A stretch of 64,000 nucleotides of DNA from Bacillota bacterium (GTDB taxonomy: Bacteria; Bacillota; Clostridia; Christensenellales; Aristaeellaceae), in NCBI GenBank assembly GCA_023416655.1, contig JAEZHK010000052.1:1-64000 (forward strand), given 5' to 3'. Made by a program: the position numbers and the translations under genes. The notes below the pieces were generated by a model, which worked only from the letters and a program-made list of their open reading frames with translations, made no database searches and had not been told where the DNA came from. This document shows, in pieces, positions 18,618-27,016 of this stretch (positions are counted from its first letter, which is position 1; each line of letters begins with the position of its first letter).

Positions 18618-19601
18618 CTAGAGGGTTGCGCGGCGCATGATGGAGCATTCGACAAATCGGCGCTCCGGCGCCTTCGGGGCCTTGTCCTCGATCAGGTCGA
18701 TCAGCATTTCCGTGGCCACGCTGCCCTTCTCTTCAAAGGGCTGGTGCACGGTGGTCAGCGTGGGGTTCAAGCCCACCATGAATCCGTTGTCGTCAAAGCC
18801 GGTCACCGCCACGTCCTGCGGGACGCGCCTGCCCATTTCAGCGAGGAATCCCAAGACCTCGAGCGCGATCACGTCGTTCCAGCAGACGATGGCGTCCGAG
18901 CCCATCTCCAGCGCTTCGGTGATCGCCTGTTTCAGCCGCCTCCCGCCCGTGCCGCAGGTGAGAAGTCGCGCCTTGCCGCCCAGGCCGCGCTCGGCCATGG
19001 CCGCTGAGAAGCCCTCGGCGCGCAGTTTTTCCTCTTTTTCGGCAAGGTGGAAGGAAATGTAGCAGGGGTTCGTCCGCCCACACTCGAACACCTGCCGGGT
19101 CATCTCCCGGATCCACTTCCGGCCGTCCACGTTGACCTGCGCGATTTTTTCCGGCGAGTGGGAGGACAGGAGCACACCCTTTAGGTCATTGTCCAGGATG
19201 CGCTTTGCGACCAGGTCCAGGTGGTTGCCGAGGAGCAGGTAGCCGTCGCACATCATGCCGCCCAGCATCCGGTCGATGCCCGCCTGATCGCGCTCGCTGG
19301 ACCCCACCAGCTTGACCAGCACGTCGTAATGCCGCGCCCGGGCGCAGGACAACACGCCGAAGAACTCGGCGGAGAAGGTGTTGCCGCACTCGATGCGCTC
19401 GCTGGTCATGACGGCGATGGTGTTGGTCTTGCCGCTGCGGAAGGCCTGCGCCGCGCGGTTGGGGATGTAGCCGATCCGCTCCGCGGCCTCGCGCACCTTG
19501 CGCTTTGTCTCTTCCTTGACCTCGGGCCGGTTGTTGAGCGCATACGAAGCGGTGGTGGGGGAGACGCCCGCGGCCACCGCGACCTCTTTGATCGAAGCGA
19601 T
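18618..19601 (-). CDS. LacI-family transcriptional regulator, apparent ATC start
   Basis: About 327 residues. The helix-turn-helix begins IASIKEVAVAAGVSPTTASYAL and the hinge helix region NRAAQAFRSGKT follows. The effector-binding domain (residues 60-320) has LacI motifs such as DAIVCWNDVIALEVLGFL and TGFDDN. The nearest ordinary start (GTG at 19575-19577) would remove half of the recognition motif. Upstream, the frame is open only back to a TGA at 19617-19619 and has no ATG, GTG or TTG there. The ribosome site AGGAGGGG is six bases before ATC (19599-19601), so an AUC start is proposed. It likely represses itself and the arabinan operon through the two palindromes. Confidence 0.8.
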   Translation of the reverse strand: MASIKEVAVAAGVSPTTASYALNNRPEVKEETKRKVREAAERIGYIPNRAAQAFRSGKTNTIAVMTSERIECGNTFSAEFFGVLSCARARHYDVLVKLVGSSERDQAGIDRMLGGMMCDGYLLLGNHLDLVAKRILDNDLKGVLLSSHSPEKIAQVNVDGRKWIREMTRQVFECGRTNPCYISFHLAEKEEKLRAEGFSAAMAERGLGGKARLLTCGTGGRRLKQAITEALEMGSDAIVCWNDVIALEVLGFLAEMGRRVPQDVAVTGFDDNGFMVGLNPTLTTVHQPFEEKGSVATEMLIDLIEDKAPKAPERRFVECSIMRRATL

Positions 19602-19624
19602 ATGCGTCCCCTCCTCTCAGAGTT

Positions 19625-19638
19625 TCGTAACGTTACGA
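19625..19638. promoter_or_regulatory. LacI-family operator upstream of the regulator gene
   Basis: TCGTAACGTTACGA is a perfect 14-bp palindrome just ahead of the ribosome site of the LacI gene, consistent with autorepression. Confidence 0.85.
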
Positions 19639-19868
19639 TGACAACAATATACCGCATCACGCAGCGGCTGTCAATAGGATCGCACAAATTTTCTGCGGCC
19701 CTTCTCGTCCGCCGCTTCGCGTGCGATCCGTCAGAGCGCTCAGGAAGGGAAATCGGCCCATTTCTCTTTTTTCGCATAATCGGGCGAACTTGTTCATATA
19801 TGTTACCGCATTCAAACGGAACACAGGTCGTTGCCGGGAAACATGTGGAGAAACCTCTTTATGAGGGG

Positions 19869-20120
19869 ATGAAAAAGATGTTTATGCCCATATGGTTTGG
19901 AAGCAGGGTGCTCAGGCTTTACAAGAATTCCGAAGGTCTGACCGCCGTCGTCTTTAAATCCCATACCGGTAAACTGCACCTTGCCATTTTGGATGTTGAC
20001 AGCAATATACTACTTGACCAGCCGTATGCGACCGTCAGCGGACTGTTCAGGTCGATGGAGGAATTCGCCACATCCGGTCATTGGGAACTCATTGTGTCTT
20101 CAACATTCAGTAAGGGTTGA
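19869..20120 (+). CDS. Hypothetical small protein (83 residues)
   Basis: A possible gene in the roughly 690-base gap between the LacI operator and zwf. It encodes MKKMFMPIWFGSRVLRLYKN…, a soluble protein with alternating hydrophobic strands (LTAVVFKSHTGKLHLAILDVDS) and no recognised domain. The ATG at 19869 follows GAGGGG at very close spacing; an in-frame ATG at 19800 is an alternative. Codon use is more AT-rich than its neighbours, which may point to transfer or to non-coding sequence. Nothing else coding is visible in 19640-20188. Confidence 0.35.
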   Translation: MKKMFMPIWFGSRVLRLYKNSEGLTAVVFKSHTGKLHLAILDVDSNILLDQPYATVSGLFRSMEEFATSGHWELIVSSTFSKG

Positions 20121-20188
20121 TTTCCCTGATCTGTTCGCTTTTCATGTCCTATCATGCGGACAAGCGCATATAAAAGTGGATCTGTGCG

Positions 20189-20197
20189 TGCTATAAT
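20189..20197 (+). promoter_or_regulatory. Extended -10 promoter for zwf
   Basis: TGCTATAAT gives a TG-n extension plus a perfect TATAAT box, 137 bases before the zwf start. No good -35 is seen, as expected for the extended -10 class. Confidence 0.5.
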
Positions 20198-20334
20198 AAT
20201 GTGGAGCAGCCCTGCCGCGCCCGCAAGGCCGCGCATCGTTTCTCCCCGCTTCCGAATTTTCCTGTGAGACAACCGAAGTTTCGGGGTATAACATTCAAAG
20301 CGCCTTCCAAATGGGCTGGAAAGGATGTTCCGCT

Positions 20335-21852
20335 GTGTTCAATTCCAATGATAAATCTGAGGACCAGTCCCTCCTGATGGTGATCTTCGGCGGTACGGGG
20401 GATCTGACCCAGCGCAAACTGCTGCCCGCGCTCTACCACCTGCTGGCGGACGGCCGCCTGCCGCGGGAAACATTCATCGTCTCTATCGGCCGCAGGCCCA
20501 TGGAAGACGAGAGCTACCGACAGCTCGCCCGAAAGTCCATCGCGGCCTTCTCGCGCACCGGGGTGGACGAGGAACATCTGGCGAATTTTCTCAGCCATCT
20601 GCACTACCGGCAGATGGAGTTTATCAGTCAGCCAGACAGCTACCGCGAACTGCAGGACTGGCTTGTGCGTAGCGAGGCGCTCACACGCGCGCCCGCGGTA
20701 CGGCTGTTCTTTTTGGCGGTGGGGCCGGAGCATTTTGGCCCCATTGTGCGGCACCTGAGCGCGCACGGGCTGGTTGAAAAAGGAAACCCCACCCACCGCG
20801 TGATGATCGAAAAGCCTTTCGGGCAGGATTTATCCACCGCCCGCGCCTTGGGCGACACCATCTCCCAGGCGCTGGAGGAAAGCCAGGTCTACCGCATCGA
20901 TCACTACCTGGGCAAGGAGATGATCCGCAACATCCTGGCCATCCGCTTTGGGAATTCCCTCTTTGAGCCGCTGTGGAACCATCACTACATCGACAACATC
21001 CAGATCACGTCCACCGAGACGCTGGGTGTGGAAACCCGCGGCGACTACTATGAGCGGTCCGGCATCCTCAAGGATATGCTGCAAAACCACCTGCTGCAGA
21101 TGCTCGCCCTCATCACCATGGAGCCGCCGGTCGACCTGATGCCGGAATCCGTGCGCGATGAGAAGGTCAAAGCCCTGCGCTCCCTGCGCCGTATCGAACC
21201 GGGCCCCTCCTGCAAGGGCGTTGTGATGGGCCAGTATGGCCGGGGCGTCGTCCTTGGCGTGGAAGTGCTCGCCTATCGGGAGGAAGATAAGGTGGCCCCC
21301 GACTCCATGGTGCCCACCTACATCGCCCTTGAGGCCCGCGTAGACAACTTCCGTTGGGGCGGCGTACCCATCTACATCCGCTCCGGCAAGCGCCTTGACA
21401 AGAACCGGACGCAGATTGTTATCGAGTTCAAGCGCCTGGCCGGCGTCAACTTCTACCCCGAGTTTGAGGGCCAGCCGCCGAACCTCCTGGTCATTCAGGT
21501 GCAGCCCGACGAGGGCATGTACTTCCAGATTAACGCCAAGCGCCCGGGCAACGAGTTTCAGATGGAGCGCGTGGAGCTCAACTACAGCCAAAGCTGCCGT
21601 TACCAGGGCAACGTACCCGAGGCGTATGAGCAGCTCATCCTGGAGGCCCTGCGCGGCAACTCCTCGCTCTTCACCCGCTGGGACGAGCTGGAGCATTCCT
21701 GGCGCTTCGTCGAGCGGCTCGAGGGCAACTGCGGCCAGTCCATCGGCCAGTTTCTCACTTATCCCGCCGGCTCCAGCGGGCCCGAAGCCGCCGACCGGAT
21801 GCTGGCCGCTCAAGGCCGCCACTGGTGGGACATCGAGGCAGAAAAGACATGA
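20335..21852 (+). CDS. zwf: Glucose-6-phosphate 1-dehydrogenase
   Basis: About 505 residues from GTG 20335, eight bases after GGAAAGGA; an in-frame ATG 24 bases upstream is possible. The coenzyme site is VIFGGTGDLTQRKLLPAL. The substrate and catalytic motif RIDHYLGKEMIRN contains the His-Tyr-Lys triad of the family. EKPFGQDL and the C-terminal domain motif (IYIRSGKRL) are also present. It makes 6-phosphogluconolactone and NADPH, the entry to the oxidative pentose phosphate pathway. The next gene starts 17 bases after its stop. Confidence 0.95.
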   Translation: MFNSNDKSEDQSLLMVIFGGTGDLTQRKLLPALYHLLADGRLPRETFIVSIGRRPMEDESYRQLARKSIAAFSRTGVDEEHLANFLSHLHYRQMEFISQPDSYRELQDWLVRSEALTRAPAVRLFFLAVGPEHFGPIVRHLSAHGLVEKGNPTHRVMIEKPFGQDLSTARALGDTISQALEESQVYRIDHYLGKEMIRNILAIRFGNSLFEPLWNHHYIDNIQITSTETLGVETRGDYYERSGILKDMLQNHLLQMLALITMEPPVDLMPESVRDEKVKALRSLRRIEPGPSCKGVVMGQYGRGVVLGVEVLAYREEDKVAPDSMVPTYIALEARVDNFRWGGVPIYIRSGKRLDKNRTQIVIEFKRLAGVNFYPEFEGQPPNLLVIQVQPDEGMYFQINAKRPGNEFQMERVELNYSQSCRYQGNVPEAYEQLILEALRGNSSLFTRWDELEHSWRFVERLEGNCGQSIGQFLTYPAGSSGPEAADRMLAAQGRHWWDIEAEKT

Positions 21853-21869
21853 AGATTGGAGGCCATCCC

Positions 21870-22505
21870 ATGCGCGTGATCGACATTTCCATGACCATCC
21901 GCGGCGATATGCCCGTCTACCACGACGCCCCGGCCAAGCGCCCCGTCCATACGGTGGAGCGCAGCATCCCGCCCGACAGCATCAACGAGTCCGCGCTGTC
22001 CATCAACCTCCACACCGGCACGCACCTGGATTCGCCGTTTCATATGATGGAGGGTGGCTCGCCTACGGAGTTTCTGCCGCTGGAGCGCCTCATTACGGCT
22101 TGCCGCGTGCTGGATTTGACGCGTGTGGAGGGGAAGATCACCCGCGAAGACCTGCGGGGTCTGGGCATCGCGCAGGGGGATTTCCTGCTTTTGAAGACGG
22201 GCAACTCCGAACATGAAAAGTGGCGGGAAGATTTTATATACCTTGAAAAGAGCGGCGCGGAGTATCTGGCTTCGCTTGGTATCAGCGGGGTGGGCATCGA
22301 CGCGCTGGGCATCGAGCGCGCCCAGCCGGGGCATGAGACCCACATCGCCTTGCTGGAGAAAGAGATCATCATCCTGGAGGGCCTGCGCCTGAAGCATGTG
22401 GAGGCGGGGCGTTACCTGCTCATCGCGCTGCCGGTGAAAATCGCCGGGGCGGATGGCGCGCCTGCTCGGGCCGTGTTGGTCCAGGGAGCGCTTCCCACGG
22501 TGTAG
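21870..22505 (+). CDS. Cyclase/kynurenine formamidase-like metal hydrolase
   Basis: A 211-residue member of the cyclase family. ATG 21870 follows TTGGAGG at seven bases; in-frame upstream starts would overlap zwf and lack a site. The signature HTGTHLDSPFHMM holds the metal-binding His and Asp residues (H-x-G-T-H-x-D-x-P-x-H). VGIDALGIE and a C-terminal IALPVKI also fit the family, which hydrolyses N-formyl-kynurenine and other amides or lactone-like compounds. Coupling to zwf might suggest a lactone substrate, but no family member known to me is a 6-phosphogluconolactonase, so the substrate is left open. Confidence 0.8.
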   Translation: MRVIDISMTIRGDMPVYHDAPAKRPVHTVERSIPPDSINESALSINLHTGTHLDSPFHMMEGGSPTEFLPLERLITACRVLDLTRVEGKITREDLRGLGIAQGDFLLLKTGNSEHEKWREDFIYLEKSGAEYLASLGISGVGIDALGIERAQPGHETHIALLEKEIIILEGLRLKHVEAGRYLLIALPVKIAGADGAPARAVLVQGALPTV

Positions 22506-22617
22506 AGTATGGCCGACAGCGGAGCTTTCCGTCGCCGGAAGCTGGCGGCTGAAACAACCTCTGTGGTCAAAGGCCGCAGTTTCTTGAAACGGAATCTCAA
22601 GTTTTACGCCCCATTAT

Positions 22618-22643
22618 CCCTCTGCACTTGCCGGTGCAGGGGG
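22618..22643 (+). terminator. Terminator after the zwf operon
   Basis: CCCTCTGCAC pairs with GTGCAGGGGG around TTGCCG and is followed by TGTTTTGGCTGTTTT. Confidence 0.7.
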
Positions 22644-22704
22644 TGTTTTGGCTGTTTTACGCTTCTTCATTTAAAAATTACCACCATATAGATTGGAAAC
22701 ACCA

Positions 22705-22732
22705 TTGATTATTTCTTGCCATGTGCTAAAAT
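22705..22732 (+). promoter_or_regulatory. Promoter and structured leader of ktrBA
   Basis: TTGATT, a 16-base spacer, then TAAAAT. The following leader of about 175 bases (22735-22910) contains a hairpin AGCGGAT…ATTCGCT. I looked for a cyclic-di-AMP (ydaO) riboswitch, common before ktrAB, and could not match its conserved core. No gene is seen in 22506-22910. Confidence 0.45.
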
Positions 22733-22910
22733 GCATGAGGTACGTGGCGAGCGGATTGTTGTGATTCGCTGGGAGAGGGCATCATACCGCTGGGATTCGG
22801 CCCACAGGAACGCAACACAGCCGGAAGCGAAACCGTCCATGACGACGCGGGGCTGCGAAGCCGGGCGCGTCTGGCGCGGTGGCCGTTGTTGAAATTGGGA
22901 GAGACGAAGG

Positions 22911-24242
22911 ATGAATATGAAGCACTGGAGCGCGACGAGGATCCTCGCAGCCGGGTTCGCGTTGATCATTCTCTTGGGCGGGGTCTTGCTGAGCCTGCCC
23001 ATCGCCAACCGCAGCGGCGCGGGCATCCCCTATTTGAACGCACTGTTCACTTCCACGTCCGCCACCTGTGTGACGGGCTTGATCGTCTTTGACACCTGGA
23101 CGCAGTTCACGCTATTCGGGCAGGCGGTCATCCTGCTGCTCATCCAGATTGGCGGGCTTGGCTTCATGACCGTGGCGATTCTGTTTTCGCTCGCGGTGGG
23201 CCGGCGCATTGGGCTAAGGGAGCGGTCGCTGCTGGCGGAAGCGGTCAGTTCGTCGCAGGTTGGCGGCGTGGTCCGCCTCGTCCGGCGCACGCTGATCGGC
23301 ACCGCGATCATCGAGGGAGCGGGCGCGCTATTGCTGGCGATCCGGTTTGTGCCGATGTTTGGCGTCCAGCGCGGGATCTGGTTTGGCGTCTTTCACTCGG
23401 TGTCGGCGTTCTGCAACGCCGGGTTCGACCTGATGGGCGTGAAAGAACCCCTTTCCTCCCTGGTTCTCTTTTCGGGGGATGCGCTGGTGATTCTGACGAT
23501 CGCCTTTCTGATCATCATCGGCGGCATCGGCTTTATGGTGTGGAGCGATCTGATCGATTGCCGGTTCCGCCCCGGAAAGCTCAAGCTGCACACCCGCTCG
23601 GTCCTGGTCGCCACGGCAGGGTTGATCGTCGTCGGCGCGTTTGTCTTCTGGCTGTTTGAGCGCGACGGGGTGCTATTGGGGATGAGCGCCGGAAACCAGG
23701 CGCTCAACGCGTTTTTCCATTCGGTTACGCCGCGCACGGCCGGCTACAATTCGGTGAACATGGCGGCGCTTTCGGACGACGGGAAACTGGTGACGATGAT
23801 CCTGATGTTCATCGGCGCCGCGCCGGGCAGCACGGGCGGCGGCGTCAAGGTGACGACGCTGACCGTCATCCTCGCGGCGGTGTTCGGCTCCTTAAAAAAC
23901 AGCGAGGATATCTCCATGTGGCGTCACCGGATTGACGCCGATACACTCAGGCGCGCCTTTACCAGCGTGGCGGTCTATCTGATGCTGACGCTGGGCGGCG
24001 TGTTCGTGCTCTGCGCGGAGGGCGCTACGCTCACCGCCTCGGCCTTTGAGTGCCTGTCGGCCATCGGCACTGTCGGCCTCACCACGGGCATCACCGCGGG
24101 CCTGCCGCCGCTTTCCAAGGCCGTGATCATCGCGCTGATGTACGCGGGGCGCGTCGGAAGCCTTGCCGTCTTTGTGGCCGTCGCGAGGGCCAGCGTTGGC
24201 AATAAACTGAAGAACCCGGTTGGAAAGATCATCGTAGGGTAA
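22911..24242 (+). CDS. ktrB: KtrB-type potassium uptake membrane protein
   Basis: A 443-residue TrkH/KtrB-family translocating subunit with four membrane-pore-membrane units. Four filter loops are visible: SATCVTGL near residue 45, SAFCNAGF near 170, TPRTAGYN near 280 and GTVGLTTG near 385. The length matches KtrB rather than the longer TrkH. It imports K+, in many KtrB proteins with Na+ coupling, gated by the RCK subunit encoded 24 bases downstream. ATG 22911 follows GAGACGAAGG. Confidence 0.92.
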   Translation: MNMKHWSATRILAAGFALIILLGGVLLSLPIANRSGAGIPYLNALFTSTSATCVTGLIVFDTWTQFTLFGQAVILLLIQIGGLGFMTVAILFSLAVGRRIGLRERSLLAEAVSSSQVGGVVRLVRRTLIGTAIIEGAGALLLAIRFVPMFGVQRGIWFGVFHSVSAFCNAGFDLMGVKEPLSSLVLFSGDALVILTIAFLIIIGGIGFMVWSDLIDCRFRPGKLKLHTRSVLVATAGLIVVGAFVFWLFERDGVLLGMSAGNQALNAFFHSVTPRTAGYNSVNMAALSDDGKLVTMILMFIGAAPGSTGGGVKVTTLTVILAAVFGSLKNSEDISMWRHRIDADTLRRAFTSVAVYLMLTLGGVFVLCAEGATLTASAFECLSAIGTVGLTTGITAGLPPLSKAVIIALMYAGRVGSLAVFVAVARASVGNKLKNPVGKIIVG

Positions 24243-24265
24243 CATTGGAAAGGAAGAATCGGATC

Positions 24266-24925
24266 ATGAGATCGATGCTGGTCATCGGCGCGGGACTGTT
24301 TGGGAAAAACCTGGCTTCCAGGCTGACCGAGCTTGGCAATGAAGTGATGCTGGTGGACATGGACGAGGAGGCGGTGCACAACCTGGAGCCGCTCGTCACC
24401 AGGGTGCAGATCGGCGACTGCATGGACAAGGATGTGCTGTGCGAGCTGGGGGTGCGCAACTTTGACGTCTGCTTCGTGTGCATCAGCGACAATTTCCAGT
24501 CGTCGATGGAGATCACGTCGCTCCTCAAGGAGCAGGGCGCGAAATTTGTGGTCGCCAAGGCTGACCGGGAGATCCACGCGAGGCTGCTGACCAAAATCGG
24601 CGCGGACCATGTGGTGTCCCCGGAGCGGGACATGGCGCAGCGCACCGCGGCCCGCTTCTCGGCGCACGGCGCGTTTGACTATATTGAACTGTCTCCGGAA
24701 TACGCCATCATGGAGATCGTGCCGCCGTCCGACTGGGTCGGGCGGAACCTCCGCGACCTGAAAGTCCGGACGGAACACCGCATCAACGTCATCGGGATCC
24801 GCGTGGACAACAAGCACATCCAGCCGATGACCAGCGCCGAGCACGTATTCACCGCGCACGAGCACATCATCGTGGCCGGAGAGAACAAGGACATCCTCAG
24901 GGTGATCAACAAAAACGGGCATTAA
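24266..24925 (+). CDS. ktrA: KtrA-type RCK regulatory subunit
   Basis: A 219-residue TrkA-N/TrkA-C protein. The Rossmann glycine motif MLVIGAGLFGKNLA (G-x-G-x-x-G) at residues 4-17 binds nucleotide. LVDMDEEAV ends strand 2 with the acidic residue that contacts ribose. The TrkA-C domain occupies residues 140-219 (VIGIRVDNKHI…). ATG 24266 lies behind GGAAAGGAAG; an in-frame start 21 bases upstream is less likely. It forms the cytosolic octameric ring that gates KtrB. The terminator stem overlaps its stop codon. Confidence 0.92.
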   Translation: MRSMLVIGAGLFGKNLASRLTELGNEVMLVDMDEEAVHNLEPLVTRVQIGDCMDKDVLCELGVRNFDVCFVCISDNFQSSMEITSLLKEQGAKFVVAKADREIHARLLTKIGADHVVSPERDMAQRTAARFSAHGAFDYIELSPEYAIMEIVPPSDWVGRNLRDLKVRTEHRINVIGIRVDNKHIQPMTSAEHVFTAHEHIIVAGENKDILRVINKNGH

Positions 24926-24937
24926 TCATGCCCGTTT
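24913..24937. terminator. Bidirectional terminator between ktrA and the V-ATPase operon
   Basis: AAACGGGCAT pairs with ATGCCCGTTT around TAATC. A-runs and T-runs on both sides allow use by both converging operons. Confidence 0.85.
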
Positions 24938-24949
24938 GTAAGGATCGAT

Positions 24950-25630
24950 TTATGGGTTTTCCGTTTGCCCCTGCCGCCGCTCGGCGTAGTGGTGCGCCTG
25001 CTCCAGGATCATGCTCTTGACCTTCATCAGCCGGATCTGCACGCCGCGCTCGTTCTCATCCAGCTTCATGGTGATGTAGCGGATGTTTGAACGCATCTGG
25101 GGGATCAGCACATACTCGAGGGCGTTGACGCGCCTTCGGGTTTTTTCGATCTCCGCCGCCATCAGCTGGCAGCTTTTTTCGACCTCGGCCAGCCGGAGCA
25201 TTTCCTGAAATACGCGCGAAAGGCTCCCGACCGCGTCGTCCAGATCCGAAGAGGTGAACCCCAGGCCGTAGGAGTACAGCGCGCCGCTGTCCTGGCTGCG
25301 ATAGCGGCAAGCGAACACCGGCACGTCCACGCTCATCACGTTGCGCGTGCCCGCGTCGATCTCCACTTCCTGGGCGGGTGCCAATAGCGCCGTATCCACA
25401 AGCTGCGGCGGCGTCGTCGCCCGCGCCAGCGCGAAGTCCACGGCCGCGGCGGCGAGGCCCGCCTCCACCTTCGCGCGCAGCGCCCGGTTCTCACGCGCAA
25501 GATCCAGGAACTGGCGCATCAGCTCGTCGCGCTTGTCCTTGAGGAGCTTGTGCCCGCGCAGCGCGGTGGCAAGCTTGCGCTTGAGCCGGGTCAGCTCCAT
25601 CCGGGTCGGGTTGATCTGTCCCTTTTGCAT
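24950..25630 (-). CDS. ntpD: V-type ATPase subunit D (central shaft)
   Basis: A 226-residue protein of two long helices (residues 5-75 and 130-205) rich in heptads, the coiled-coil rotor shaft inserted in the A3B3 head. The N-terminus INPTRMELTRLKRKLATALRGHKLLKDKRDEL is diagnostic of subunit D. Last gene of the nine-gene operon, starting 15 bases after ntpB. Confidence 0.95.
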   Translation of the reverse strand: MQKGQINPTRMELTRLKRKLATALRGHKLLKDKRDELMRQFLDLARENRALRAKVEAGLAAAAVDFALARATTPPQLVDTALLAPAQEVEIDAGTRNVMSVDVPVFACRYRSQDSGALYSYGLGFTSSDLDDAVGSLSRVFQEMLRLAEVEKSCQLMAAEIEKTRRRVNALEYVLIPQMRSNIRYITMKLDENERGVQIRLMKVKSMILEQAHHYAERRQGQTENP

Positions 25631-25645
25631 GGCTATCCTCCCGGA

Positions 25646-27016
25646 TCAGGCGCCGTAGTATTGGTCGAGGAACTGGTCCTTGATGCGCTTGAGCTCGGCC
25701 CGGGGCAGAATCCGGAGCAGCTTCCAGCCGATTTCGAGCGTCTCCTCGATGCCGCGGTCCGACCGGTAGCCCTGGCTGACGTAGGTGTGTTCGAACTCGT
25801 CGGCGAATTTCGCGTACAGAAGGTCTATGTCGGTCAGCGCGGCCTCGCCCAGCACCGCCATCAGTTCCTTGGCGTTTTTGCCGCGTGAATAGGCGGCGAA
25901 GAGCTGGTTCATGGTGTTGGCGTGGTCGGCGCGGGTCTTTCCCTCACCGATGCCCTTGTCCTTCAGGCGCGAAAGGCTGGGCAGCACGTCAATGGGCGGC
26001 TGGATGCCGCGCCGGTACAGGTCGCGGGACAGGATGATCTGCCCTTCGGTGATGTAGCCGGTGAGGTCGGGGATCGGGTGGGTCTTGTCGTCCTCCGGCA
26101 TGGTCAGTATCGGGATCATGGTGATCGAGCCCTGCCGGCCCTTCAGGCGGCCCGCCCGTTCGTAGAGGCTGGCAAGGTCGGTGTACATGTAGCCGGGGTA
26201 GCCGCGGCGGCCCGGAACTTCCTTGCGCGCGGCGGAGACTTCGCGCAGCGCATCCGCGTAGTTGGTGATGTCGGTCATGATGACCAGCACGTGCATGCCC
26301 TTGTCGAATGCCAGGTATTCGGCGGCGGTCAGGCCCATGCGCGGCGTGGCGATGCGCTCGATGGCCGGGTCATTGGCGAGGTTTACGAACATGACCGTGC
26401 GGCTGATGGCGCCCGACTCGCGGAAGGACTGGATGAAGAAGTTCGATTCCTCAAAGGTGATGCCCATCGCGACGAACACGACGGCGAAGGATTCCTCCGT
26501 GCCGCGCACCTTTGCCTGGCGCGCGATCTGCGCGGCGAGGTTCGCGTGGGGAAGGCCCGACATCGAGAAGATGGGCAGCTTCTGGCCGCGCACCAGCGTA
26601 TTGAGGCCGTCGATGGCCGAAACGCCCGTCTGAATAAACTCCTGCGGGTAGTTGCGGGAGGCGGGGTTCATCGGAAGGCCGTTGATGTCCCGGCGGAACT
26701 CCGGCAGGATCGCCGGGCCGCCGTCGATGGGCCGCCCCAGGCCGTCGAACACGCGGGACAGCATGTCCTCCGACACGCCCAGCTCCATGCTGCGCCCGGA
26801 GAAGCGCACCTTGCTGTCGGCCAGGCTGATGCCCGCGGAGCTTTCAAACAGCTGCACCAGCGCGGAGGAACCGTTGATCTCCAGAACTTTGCAGCGGCGC
26901 CTTTCGCCGGAGGCGGTTTCGATCTCGCCCAGCTCGTCGTAGGCGACGCCGGTGACGCCTTCCACCATCATCAGCGGGCCGGCAACTTCCTGAATTGTGC
27001 GGTACTCTCTGGGCAT
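25646..27016 (-). CDS. ntpB: V-type ATPase subunit B
   Basis: A 456-residue non-catalytic subunit of the A3B3 ring. It starts YRTIQEVAGPLMMVEGVTGVAYDE, contains the subunit-B motifs ETASGERRRCKVLEI and SGLPHANLAAQIARQA in place of a Walker A loop, and TDITNYADALREVS and RRGYPGYMYTDLA typical of the nucleotide-interface. Its start abuts the ntpA stop, so the equal A:B stoichiometry is translationally coupled. Confidence 0.96.
   Translation of the reverse strand: MPREYRTIQEVAGPLMMVEGVTGVAYDELGEIETASGERRRCKVLEINGSSALVQLFESSAGISLADSKVRFSGRSMELGVSEDMLSRVFDGLGRPIDGGPAILPEFRRDINGLPMNPASRNYPQEFIQTGVSAIDGLNTLVRGQKLPIFSMSGLPHANLAAQIARQAKVRGTEESFAVVFVAMGITFEESNFFIQSFRESGAISRTVMFVNLANDPAIERIATPRMGLTAAEYLAFDKGMHVLVIMTDITNYADALREVSAARKEVPGRRGYPGYMYTDLASLYERAGRLKGRQGSITMIPILTMPEDDKTHPIPDLTGYITEGQIILSRDLYRRGIQPPIDVLPSLSRLKDKGIGEGKTRADHANTMNQLFAAYSRGKNAKELMAVLGEAALTDIDLLYAKFADEFEHTYVSQGYRSDRGIEETLEIGWKLLRILPRAELKRIKDQFLDQYYGA

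Noticed and set aside
19575..19577. GTG as start of the LacI regulator
   Set aside because: It would remove the first helix of the DNA-binding motif and has no ribosome site at the right distance.
22735..22910. Cyclic-di-AMP (ydaO) riboswitch before ktrB
   Set aside because: The location is suggestive and some short matches exist, but the conserved core could not be recognised; left as a plain leader.
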